From Blastomussa wellsi (Eukaryota > Cnidaria > Anthozoa > Scleractinia > Plerogyridae): a stretch of DNA of 64,000 nt. Below are positions 27,501 through 36,187 of this stretch, in pieces. The stretch spans positions 12,969,097 to 13,033,096 of the forward strand of contig OX393564.1 of NCBI GenBank assembly GCA_947652115.1. Direction: 5' to 3'. A program made the position numbers and the translations under genes. How positions within the stretch are numbered: the first letter of the stretch is position 1; each line of letters opens with the position of its first letter. Below the pieces are notes generated by a model. It ran no database searches and was not told the origin of the DNA. It saw nothing but the letters and a program-made list of their open reading frames with translations.

Positions 27501-30303
27501 ACATCGTAATTTCAACGTTTCGCGGCACCCGCAATTTTTTAGCAAAAAATGAAATTTTTCGGAAGGCCAAAAAGTGATTTTTTGTAACTTCGTCCGAATC
27601 GGCTGAGATTAAAGCGCAAATGTGCGCGCAGTGCCTTTATCACGAGAACATCGTAATTTCAACGTTTTGCGGCACCCGCAATTTTTTAGCAAAAAATGAA
27701 ATTTTTCGGAAGGCCAAAAAGTGATTTTTTGGAACTTCGTCCGAATCGGCTGAAATTAAAGCGCAAATGTGCGCGCAGTGTTCTCATGACGAGAACATCG
27801 CAATTTCAACGTTTCGCGGCACCCGCAATTTTTTAGCAAAAAATGAAATTTTTCGGAAGGCCAAAAAGTGATTTTTTGTAACTTCGTCCGAATCGGCTGA
27901 AATTAAAGCGCAAATGTGCGCGCAGTGCCTTTATCACGAGAACATCGTAATTTCAACGTTTCGCGGTACCCGCAATTTTTTAGCAAAAAATGAAATTTTT
28001 CGGAAGGCCAAAAAGTGATTTTTTGGAACTTCGTCCGAATCGGCTGAAATTAAAGCGCAAATGTGCGCGCAGTGTTCTCATGACGAGAACATCGTAATTT
28101 CAACGTTTTGCGGCACCCGCAATTTTTTAGCAAAAAATGAAATTTTTCGGAAGGCCAAAAGTGATTTTTTTGGAACTTCGTCCGAATCGGCTGAAATTAA
28201 AGCGCAAATGTGCGCGCAGTGCCTTTATCACGAGAACATCGTAATTTCAACGTTTTGCGGCACCCGCAATTTTTTAGCAAAAAATGAAATTTTTCGGAAG
28301 GCCAAAAAGTGATTTTTTGGAACTTCGTCCGAATCGGCTGAAATTAAAGCGCAAATGTGCGCGCAGTGTTCTCATGACGAGAACATAATAATTTCAACGT
28401 TTCGCGGTACCCGCAATTTTTTAGCAAAAAATAAAATTTTTCGGAAGGCCAAAAAGTGATTTTTTGGAACTTCGTCCGAATCGGCTCAAATTAAAGCGCA
28501 AATGTGCGCGCAGTGCCTTTATCACGAGAACATCGTAATTTCAACGTTTCGCGGCACCCGCAATTTTTTAGCAAAAAATGAAATTTTTCGGAGGCCAAAA
28601 AGTGATTTTTTGGAACTTCGTCCGAATCGGCTGAAATTAAAGCGGAAATGTGCGCGCAGTGTTCTTATGACGAGAACATCGTAATTTCAACGTTTCGCGG
28701 CACCCGCAATTTTTTAGCAAAAAATGAAATTTTTCGGAAGGCCAAAAAGTGATTTTTGGAACTTCGTCCGAATCGGCTGAAATTAAAGCGCAAATGTGCG
28801 CGCAGTGCCTTCATCACGACAACATCGTAATTGCAACGTTTCGCGGCATCCGCAATTTTTTAGCAAAAAATGAAATTTTTCGGAAGGCCAAAAGTGATTT
28901 TTTGGAACTTCGTCCGAATCGGCTGAAATTAAAGCGCAAATGTGCGCGCAGTGCCTTTATCACGAGAACATCGTAATTTCAACGTTTTGCGGCACCCGCA
29001 ATTTTTTAGCAAAAAATGAAATTTTTCGGAAGGCCAAAAAGTTATTTTTTGGAACTTCGTCCGAATCGGCTGAAATTAAAGCGCAAATGTGCGCGCAGTG
29101 TTCTTATGACGAGAACATAATAATTTCAACGTTTCGCGGTACCCGCAATTTTTTAGCAAAAAATAAAATTTTTCGGAAGGCCAAAAAGTGATTTTTTGGA
29201 ACTTCGTCCGAATCGGCTGAAATTAAAGCGCAAATGTGCGCGCAGTGCCTTTATCACGAGAACATCGTAATTTCAACGTTTCGCGGCACCCGCAATTTTT
29301 TAGCAAAAAATGAAATTTTTCGGAAGGCCAAAAAGTGATTTTTGGAACTTCGTCCGAATCGGCTAAAATTAAAGCGCAAATTTGCGCGCAGTGCCTTTAT
29401 CACGACAACATCGTAATTGCAACGTTTCGCGGCATCCGCAATTTTTTAGCAAAAAATGAAATTTTTCGGAAGGCCAAAAAGTGATTTTTTGGAACTTCGT
29501 CCGAATCGGCTGCAATTAAAGCGCAAATGTGCGCGCAGTGTTCTCATGACGAGAACATCGTAATTTCAACGTTTCGCGGCACCCGCAATTTTTTAGCAAA
29601 AATGAAATTTTTCGGAAGGCCAAAAAGTGATTTTTTGTAACTTCCTCCGAATAGGCTGAGATTAAAGCGCAAATGTGCGCACAGTGTTCTTATGACGAGA
29701 ACATCGTAATTTCAACGTTTCGCGGCACCCGCAATTTTTTAGCAAAAAATGAAATTTTTCGGAAGGCCAAAAAGTGATTTTTGGGACTTCGTCCGAATCG
29801 GCTGAAATTAAAGCGCAAATGTGCGCGCAGTGTTCTTATGACGAGAACATCGTAATTTCAACGTTTCGCGGCACCCGCAATTTTTTAGCAAAAAATGAAA
29901 TTTTTCGGAAGGCCAAAAAGTGATTTTTTTGGAACTTCGTCCGAATCGGCTGAAATTAAAGCGCAAATGTGCGCGCAGTGCCTTTATCACGAGAACATCG
30001 TAATTTCAACGTTTTGCGGCACCCGCAATTTTTTGGCAAAAATGAAATTTTTCGGAAGGCCAAAAAGTGATTTTTTGGAACTTCGTCCGAATCGGCTGAA
30101 ATTAAAGCGCAAATGTGCGCGCAGTGTTCTTATGACGAGAACATAATAATTTCAACGTTTCGCGGTACCCGCAATTTTTAGCAAAAATGAAATTTTTCGG
30201 AAGGCCAAAAAGTGATTTTTTGTAACTTCGTCCGAATCGGCTGAAATTAAAGCGCAAATGTGCGCGCAGTGTTCTTATGACGAGAACATCGTAATTTCAA
30301 TGT
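18515..30303. repeat. Higher-order repeat domain 2 (about 3.8 and 4.85 kb)
   Basis: A monomer variant with gtgtttttttggaacttgtccaaatcgg occurs at about 18615, 22430 and 27280, giving steps of about 3,817 and 4,848 bp. The segments at 24095 and 24964 recur at 28940 and 29808 (steps 4,845 and 4,844, near 33 monomers). This domain uses a different set of monomer variants from domain 1. The last copy has extra single-base losses in A and T runs, which explains its slightly shorter step. Confidence 0.75.
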
Positions 30304-30503
30304 NNNNNNNNNNNNNNNNNNNNNNNNNNNNNNNNNNNNNNNNNNNNNNNNNNNNNNNNNNNNNNNNNNNNNNNNNNNNNNNNNNNNNNNNNNNNNNNNN
30401 NNNNNNNNNNNNNNNNNNNNNNNNNNNNNNNNNNNNNNNNNNNNNNNNNNNNNNNNNNNNNNNNNNNNNNNNNNNNNNNNNNNNNNNNNNNNNNNNNNNN
30501 NNN
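30304..30503. other. Scaffold gap of exactly 200 N
   Basis: Two hundred N separate the satellite array from unique and transposon DNA. A round number at a satellite edge indicates a scaffolding join of unknown true length. Adjacency of the two sides, and the real length of the array, should not be assumed. Confidence 0.99.
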
Positions 30504-30622
30504 TGAAGTAATTTAAAGTTTTTGAGAATGATGGATTTAACTGCGTGGTTGTGAGGGTGAATGGAATTCTATCGTTGTTTTCTCTCTGTGACGTTTGTAG
30601 TGCTGACTGTCGATCAATTTGC
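30504..30622 (-). pseudogene. Inverted segment of the Penelope-like polymerase linker
   Basis: Read on the minus strand, this stretch encodes DRQSALQTSQRENNDRIPF and then, after a one-base shift, HAVKSIILKNFKLL. From known Penelope-like proteins, a segment of the form RIPF.LT followed by a hydrophobic ILKNF stretch lies just upstream of the CxxC region that precedes the endonuclease. It therefore belongs to the same protein as the plus-strand part that follows, but lies head to head with it. The junction is near 30623. Confidence 0.5.
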
Positions 30623-31027
30623 TGGGCGCGATGCAAAACATGCCCTTTCATTCACAACGTTGACAAAATATCGGGACCCAAGCGATCTATCAAAATCACT
30701 GATCATTTCACCTGTACCTCAGCCAATGCCATCTACTGTATAACTTGCACTCTTTGCAAAAAGTTATACATCGGCGAAACAGGGAGACGACTTGGCGACC
30801 GATTCCGAGAACACCTTCGTGACGTAGAGAAAGACGACAAAAATGCATCGAAACCGGTCGCGAGACACTTCAATCTCCCAAATCATTCTAAGCAACATAT
30901 GGCAGTCTGCGGCCTTTCCCTTCACCAAGGAAACACGGAAAACCGTAAAACTCTAGAACAAAAATTTATTTTTCAAATCGGCACTCTTAATCGTCACGGT
31001 ATCAACGAACGCTTTTCATTCAACTAA
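30623..31027 (+). pseudogene. GIY-YIG endonuclease end of Penelope-like polymerase
   Basis: The frame is open to the stop at 31025-31027 and encodes the C-terminus of a Penelope-like polymerase. It shows a Cys-rich lead-in (RCKTCPFI, then YCITCTLCKK), the YIG core as LYIGETGRRLGDRFREHL with its catalytic-site Arg residues, HFNLPNHS, and the late Glu region TLEQKFIFQIG. GIY-YIG domains in this family nick DNA for target-primed reverse transcription. The start is not native, because the fragment is fused to an inverted piece upstream. Copy 2 carries the same protein with a stop in the YIG motif. Confidence 0.85.
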
Positions 31028-31086
31028 TTTATTCCGAAGTTTTCACGTTACCAGGCACCAGCCAATAGCGAAGCTCCATCTTTCTG

Positions 31087-31096
31087 TATATAAAAA
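31087..31096 (+). promoter_or_regulatory. TATA-like sequence in the Penelope tail
   Basis: TATATAAAAA lies about 35 bp before the hammerhead-like motif and is also present in copy 2 (near 38034). Its position fits an internal promoter in the terminal region of these elements; function is inferred. Confidence 0.35.
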
Positions 31097-31121
31097 CACA
31101 CGACGCACAATTCCTTTATTC

Positions 31122-31155
31122 GCTCCGACGAAGGGCTAACGCTCGAAACGTCAGC
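31122..31155 (+). ncRNA. Hammerhead-ribozyme-like motif, copy 1
   Basis: Known Penelope-like elements carry minimal type I hammerheads. Here GCT (stem I) is followed by CCGACGA in place of the CUGANGA core, a GGGC-TAAC-GCTC hairpin (stem II), GAAAC, then GTC as the cleavage triplet and AGC closing stem I. Stem III is only the ACGT palindrome, as in dimer-forming minimal hammerheads. Two deviations count against activity: C at the normally invariant U4, and an extra A before stem II. Confidence 0.5.
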
Positions 31156-31236
31156 ACTTGAATCTCTTTACGGTGGCCAATTGACATTATCAACCCAGTT
31201 GATAAAACCAAATTATATTGTTATACTTCCCACGGA

Positions 31237-31271
<35 letters not shown>

Positions 31272-31272
31272 C

Positions 31273-31364
31273 AACCAAATACAACCGAGGAGCGCGCACC
31301 GAGGAGCATGCGAAGCATGCGACGAGGTGCGCGTGACGAGGTGGTATTTGGTTGACTCCGGCTA
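31273..31364. repeat. Hairpin element with GACTCCGGCTATACTACT end
   Basis: aaccaaatac (31273) pairs with gtatttggtt (31344-31353), gcgcgcacc with ggtgcgcg, and at the centre gcatgc-gaa-gcatgc. The right end reads ttgactccggctatactact. This terminus resembles that of the hairpin at 38228-38404, so both are probably non-autonomous foldback elements of one family. The left copy of the terminus is missing because the Penelope tail abuts the hairpin. Confidence 0.6.
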
Positions 31365-31412
31365 TACTACTCTACTACTACTACTACTACTACTACTATT
31401 ACTACTACTACT
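31365..31412. repeat. (TAC)n microsatellite
   Basis: About sixteen imperfect TAC/CTA triplets start directly at the TACTACT end of the hairpin element, as if expanded from it. Confidence 0.9.
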
Positions 31413-32892
31413 AAGGAAAACCCAACAGTTACAGAATGAAATGCAGAAAGCAGGGGACCTGGTGCTCGTTAAGGAGTTTGTAATTATGTAATTGTTGAGT
31501 TTTCGTTTTTCCTATCTGTTAGTTGTGACCTGTGACCTGTGTTTTGTACGGGAAGATCCGAAAACCAAAACTATTTTGCCAGTATATAATATTCAGGGAA
31601 AGTCCTACATCCCCATACAGTTAAACGAATAAATCGGTAGAGACCGATACTCCTACAGGAGTTATCGATTCTAAACTCCAAGATAAAAAAATTAATGAAC
31701 GATGATAAGTCAAAGACTACTGCAAGGCTGGGTCAGTGTTATTCCCGCTTGAACTAATCCACTCGTCATGTGACTCAATCAGAAAAGCAAGAGAGTCATT
31801 TTTGACGGCGTACCGGCGTATGTCGCTATTCAGTGGATGGATGGATGGATGGATGGGTGGACGAGTGATGTATTTCACACCAATCAGAATTAGGATGCTA
31901 TCGATCAATAACCAATTAAATTGCCGCTTGTATGTATCCTTTAATTTTGTATCAATATTTGTTTCGGATTCAAGGGACGGCCATCTTTATTTTCGTATAA
32001 ACTTGGCCTTATTGGGCGGTGTTGGCACGAGGTCTCTATTTCCAGCACTCGGTGTTTATGTAGCTCTGGTGTACAACGTTGTGTGTGTGTTTTAAGCGGA
32101 AAACTGTTCGTAAATTTTCATGGTGGTGAAGAAGGTACGAGGATGTGAAATTTTACATGGTGCGAGCAGTCTGTTTTGGCGGCTTTGAGTTGAGGGATTG
32201 TTGTTTGATTGCGGTTAGTTGTGAATAAGAGCCATGTTGAATTTTAAAATGTTTCTGACTGAAGTAACGATAGCTTTAAGTTTTGTTAAATTTGAAGTTG
32301 CGGTGTACGCAGCTTCCTATTTCTCGGAGATGAGTTGTTTGAAATCAGTAGAGCTGAGAGATCAGACATGATCAGGGACTTTGCTTCAGGATATAGTAGA
32401 TGTCATACGGCAGTTTAAGAATTTGAAGGTAGGGAGGCCACATACTCAATCGCAGGGTACAGTAATTCCGGAGAAACAGCTTTCATTGCAGACGTACCAG
32501 CTCTGGTAAATATTTCACGAACCGTTCGTAATTGAATATGCAATATCTTTCACCAGGATTTTTGGCACAAATTTCGTAACAACCAGAGAACTGTACTACG
32601 TTTTAAAAACCCTTTGGAAAGATATTTCTTTTCCATTTGATCCGTTTATCGTCTTTCGATAAAATACTTTGATGCGTGTTTAATAAATCACAAAATATGA
32701 CGCTTTGTGTTGAAAATTAGCGATGCAGAAAACAAAGTATCATGTTTCAACATTTCGAAGAAAAACAAAAGTATCATATTACAGATAAACAAAACTATCG
32801 TGTTACCGCTGTCAAGAATCACGTTTGGTGTTGCATTCTGCACTGTCCTTTGAGTCTCTGAGTTTTTCATTTTCAGGTAGAAATAGCTTTGT
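31413..32892. other. Unique AT-rich DNA without recognisable gene
   Basis: No frame here resembles a known protein. It contains a short (GGAT)n run at 31834-31857 and a GT run near 32081-32092. The open frames of 60-119 codons lack motifs and codon structure that would support coding. Confidence 0.6.
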
Positions 32893-32894
32893 TA

Positions 32895-33588
32895 CAGCGG
32901 TTACCGATCACACGCGCCCTCCAACGATTTTTTTCTTGTTTGAAAATTAAGTTTTGCTGGACGTCAGTCATCCGTGTTTATGTCTTGAATGATTGTATGC
33001 GCCAGTTTCGATTTTCTTTTTTATTGCCAAACAAAACAACAAGACGACAATATTCTAACCTTTTGTGAACTATTTCCATGATTTGATGAGTATTTCAAAA
33101 CAGCGTCTAAACATTTAAGCAATAGGCCGTAACTCGAATTCCACAGAGCAAGCAAATATGAATAAATACAAAATTTCTTTCAAGCTAGAGCGTAATATTG
33201 TGACAAAACAAAAAGCCGGCCTCTAAAAAGCGACTGCTCTCGCCAAAGCATCACGCCAAATACTTATGGAAACCAAATATTTTCGAAGAATGAAAGTATC
33301 TATCTTTCTTATTGCAGCTATATAACACGACTGTGTCGACAACGAATTACCTGAATATCGACTCGTTTCATAAAATTCGTGCGTTACGGATGATCGTTTT
33401 TCTTCAGGACTTGAGTGATTTTTCTCTTTCCAAAGGGTGAAAAACAGCTGCCGGAAAGCCGAATGTCACTCCACGGCTTGAATGAAACCTACTACTGTCA
33501 TGGAAACAGATGATAGACGTCCATCGAAACTCATTTTTCAAAAGGAAAAAAAGCGTCTTTGGAGGGCGCGTGTGATCGGTAACAGCTG
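32895..33588. mobile_element. 694-bp MITE with about 100-bp TIRs and TA target duplication
   Basis: The left end CAGCGGTTACCGATCACACG and the reverse complement of the right end CAGCTGTTACCGATCACACG match for roughly 100 bp, including a perfect 25-bp core around gatcacacgcgccctccaa. TA flanks both ends (32893-32894 and 33589-33590). A TA duplication and CAG termini fit a non-autonomous Tc1/mariner-type element. No transposase frame is present. Confidence 0.75.
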
Positions 33589-33781
33589 TAATTAGAATCG
33601 GCATTTAGTCACAACAAGCGGTAGGTGGGTATGTCTTCACAACATTCTAATGCCGTAATGAGTAGGGTTAAAGAAGAGAGTTTAAAAGCATTGATATTTT
33701 TTAAACCCAAACTCACCCAAGTTAATGACGTACATCAATCCAATCAGGTTTGGGGTTGCATCAAGAAACCAGTCAAATTGT

Positions 33782-33851
33782 CAATCTCGTCCCCAGAGCC
33801 CGTTTTTCGTGATGCTGACCAAAAGAAAAGCGGGCTCTGGGGACGAGATTG
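33782..33851. repeat. Perfect 21-bp-arm inverted repeat
   Basis: caatctcgtccccagagcccg is mirrored by its exact reverse complement after a loop of about 28 bp. It abuts the next hairpin and probably is a short foldback element. Confidence 0.8.
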
Positions 33852-33852
33852 T

Positions 33853-33949
33853 GAAATTGTTTGATAAAAATGGAATGACATGCGCAGTTAAGTGATTGTT
33901 AATTAATCACTTTACTGCGCATGTCATTACATTTTTATCAAACAATTTC
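33853..33949. repeat. Near-palindromic foldback element
   Basis: gaaattgtttgataaaaatg...catgcgcagt is mirrored by actgcgcatg...catttttatcaaacaatttc around a taattaatcac centre. The whole 97-bp unit would fold into one hairpin with few mismatches. It abuts the truncated 5' end of the LINE fragment that follows. Confidence 0.8.
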
Positions 33950-33959
33950 AATTTCAAAC

Positions 33960-34640
33960 AATTGTGCTAATAAACTTTCTCTCAATATAGAAAAAAATCT
34001 AGTTTTGTAATTCTTCATCCTCCTCAAAGGAAATTAACATTCAACTTCCACCTAACTTTAAATGGGAAGCAGTTGCAACAGGAATCTTGTATTAAATACC
34101 TAGGAATTTTAATTGATTCAAATTTATCTTGGAAACCTCAAATCGCATGTACTGTAAAGAAAATTAAACGAAGTATAGGCATCTTGTCTAAGCTTCGCCA
34201 TTATGTTAATATTGATATTCTTACTAATCTCTACTATTCTTTAATCTACCCATTTCTGACCTATGGTATAATTATCTGGGGTAGTACATACTTAACTACA
34301 CTCCAGTCTTTATATGTTCTACAGAAAAAAGCAGTTCGAATCATGACTTTTTCTTCATTTGATGAGCATTCAACTCCACTGTTTAGATCATTAGCAATTA
34401 TGAAGCTTTCTGATCTTGTTACATTTCATATTGCACTTTTTATGCACAAATTTAATAATAAGTCATTACCTTCCAATTTTGGTACCTTTTACAATTCAGT
34501 GTTTAACATTCATAACTACAATACACGAAGTGCAGCAAATCAATCTTATTACCTGTCACGAGCTAGAACAAACTATGGAATATTTAATATTCGCTTTCAA
34601 GGACCAAAGGTATGGAACACTTTTTGAAAAGATTTAAAGT
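33960..34640 (+). pseudogene. Jockey/CR1-type LINE reverse transcriptase, C-terminal fragment
   Basis: The frame from about 34010 to the stop after 34627 encodes the end of a non-LTR reverse transcriptase: CIKYLGILIDSNLSWK, then LYYSLIYPFLTYGIIIWG and ARTNYGIFNIRFQGPKVWN. A short upstream piece (ANKLSLNIEK, about 33960-34000) is one base out of frame. The catalytic YADD part and endonuclease are missing, so this is a 5'-truncated dead copy. Exact clade is uncertain; the thumb and C-terminal region match the jockey/CR1 group best. Confidence 0.8.
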
Positions 34641-35080
34641 CAACTCCCTTTAGTAGATTAAAAAAAATTACAAAGTGAATTGCTGTGCCAATATTAATGT
34701 ATTTTGGTTTCCGTTTTCCTTAGGATAATGAGTTTCTACCCAGTTTGTTCTTTGATTTATTTGCTGCTTTAAATTTGATTCTTCGTTATTATGTTCAGGA
34801 TTTCATCCTAGTCTATCTGCGTTTCTCCCCATGGCTTGTAAACTTTGTTTGCCCTATTTATAGTTATCTATAGTTTAATGTGTGTGTGTGCGTGCGTGTG
34901 TGTGTGTGTCTGTATGCATCATTCTGACCCTTATGTTGTAATTTATTCTGTGTACTTTGGCTTCCTAGCCCTATTAACTTTCCAGTTATTTTAGGAAGCC
35001 AACACCCCTTTTAGCTTTAAATTCTTACTTCTTACTTTTTCTTCAAGTATAAGGGGTCAATAAAAGTTGTTACTGCAGTT
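34641..35080 (+). other. Probable LINE 3' untranslated region with TG microsatellite
   Basis: Non-coding sequence continues from the LINE stop to a ggggtcaataaaagttg end near 35070. It includes a (TG)n run at 34879-34909. The 3' boundary is an estimate. Confidence 0.4.
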
Positions 35081-35758
35081 TTTTCAGATATATTATTCAT
35101 GGTCGACAGGAAAGTTTCGTCATGAATGAATTCGCTACTCAAACGTATTTTGCGTTGCGCCCATTTACTTAAAATGCACACGCCGTCAGCAAAAAGCCCA
35201 ACACTAAATTGGTCATTGAGCGTTCTTTTTTATCGGGCTAGTTTTGCTGACCAAAAAAAAAATACCCAATACGTCTATATCAAAACTGAAAAAAATAACT
35301 CTCGCACGCATTGCGTGCCTATGTTTAATAGATTTAGCGAGGACACTGGAGCCCCATGGATTGAATAATGTAGAAATGTTTTTTAATATTTATTTATAAT
35401 TCATGTTTACTTTGTAGCTCTCAGTCTATTTTTATTAGATCATTCTCTGGGATTATCTTGTGTACGTAATTTCCGCCACTACTTTAAGTCTCGAAATACG
35501 TGTTGCGACACCACCATAATATAATATTGAAATTTCATGTTAAAAAATTAGTAACATCTAAACCTGAAGAAAGCTGGTCTGGGCAGGCGAAATATTGTTC
35601 AAAATATATCACGTTGCTTCAGTGTTGCATTAGTCTGACTCATCATCGTTCATTAATTTTTCAAGATTGGCTGATTAGATCTCCTGCGAGATCCAACCTT
35701 CAATCAAGCAGGATCTTCGTCCACGGTTTTTGCATACTATTAAAAAATTGCGAAGGTT
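35081..35758. other. Unassigned sequence
   Basis: I see no convincing gene, RNA or repeat here. The open frames lack recognisable motifs. Confidence 0.5.
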
Positions 35759-35759
35759 A

Positions 35760-35966
35760 TGCACCAGTCATTTGAACCCCCCTCGCCCCATTGCGGGATA
35801 CCAGGGGCAAACCGGGGGTTTTCACCTCGTTTTCACTCGATTTACGTTCCCTGGTAGTCGGGGAACGCACCTTTTTTCACGGCTTCGCTATACAATGCGG
35901 GGACTGAGCGGGGGTTTGGCGGGGATTTCACTCGTGGTCCGCAATCTATTTTAGAAGACTGGTGCA
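35760..35966. repeat. Short element bounded by TGCACCAGTC inverted ends
   Basis: TGCACCAGTC at the left is mirrored by GACTGGTGCA at the right. The interior is rich in G and C runs (gaacccccctcgcccc, gcgggggtttggcggggat). A small non-autonomous transposon is likely, but no clear target duplication is visible. Confidence 0.45.
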
Positions 35967-36051
35967 CAACAGTCTGAAGTTAGCTCGTGTTCTGCAAGGA
36001 ATGAGAGCGCCATGCAGATTAATTTATTACTATTCTTCTTTTTCCCTGCAG

Positions 36052-36168
36052 TTAATTTCACTGTAAATGTGAGCTCCGTTGTGAATCCAAATCGATCGAG
36101 CTCAGCAATCATGAATACAAGCGCTTCTATCATCAGCCAGATTACAGGGAGCACAAAGACGCAAAACA
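36052..36168 (+). CDS. Candidate orphan exon (117 bp, phase 1-1)
   Basis: A strong acceptor (ttcttctttttccctgcag, ending 36051) and a donor (GTAAGT at 36169) bracket 117 bp that are open in exactly one frame. They encode 38 codons, NFTVNVSSVVNPNRSSSA then IMNTSASIISQITGSTKTQN. Both junctions are phase 1, so the exon could be skipped or duplicated without a frameshift. The peptide is Ser/Thr rich with three N-glycosylation sequons (NFT, NVS, NTS), as in linkers of secreted or adhesion proteins. There is no neighbouring exon I can identify, and a LINE fragment begins just downstream. It could be a host exon or a chance arrangement. Confidence 0.3.
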
Positions 36169-36187
36169 GTAAGTGCTCAGAAAGTTA

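Larger units (their letters stand above)
1..30303. repeat. 147-bp satellite array, about 206 monomers
   Basis: One monomer repeats without interruption: the block starting tatgacgagaacatcg at position 1 recurs at 148 and onward at a 147-bp step. Monomers differ by scattered substitutions (for example gtgttctt, gtgccttt, gtgttgtt before the restart) and by one-base changes in T and A runs. Each monomer has a G+C-rich part (cgcaaatgtgcgcgcag, gtttcgcggcacccgc) and a part rich in A and T tracts. No gene or transposon interrupts the array. The open frames inside it are a by-product of 147 being 49 codons. A nucleosome-length monomer and higher-order structure suggest centromeric or other constitutive heterochromatin; that role is inferred. 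Confidence 0.97.
30504..31272 (+). mobile_element. Penelope-like element, copy 1, 5'-truncated and inverted
   Basis: This is the 3' end of a Penelope-like retroelement: the GIY-YIG endonuclease end of the polymerase, then a tail with TATA sequence and hammerhead-like motif, ending ttagaaacttaccccctc. The same tail ends copies 2 (38219) and 3 (42217), which fixes the 3' boundary. The reverse transcriptase is absent. The first about 120 bp read on the opposite strand, as in 5' inversions made during target-primed integration. The left end is cut by the scaffold gap. Confidence 0.85.

Noticed and set aside
1..30303. CRISPR-like array of regular repeats
   Set aside because: There are no unique spacers; whole 147-bp units are repeated, and the setting is an animal genome.
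30247..30651. A 134-codon minus-strand frame crossing the gap
   Set aside because: It runs through the 200 N and joins satellite to Penelope sequence artificially.
31736..32095. 119-codon plus-strand ORF near the GGAT run
   Set aside because: It depends on the simple repeat and shows no domain or conserved pattern.
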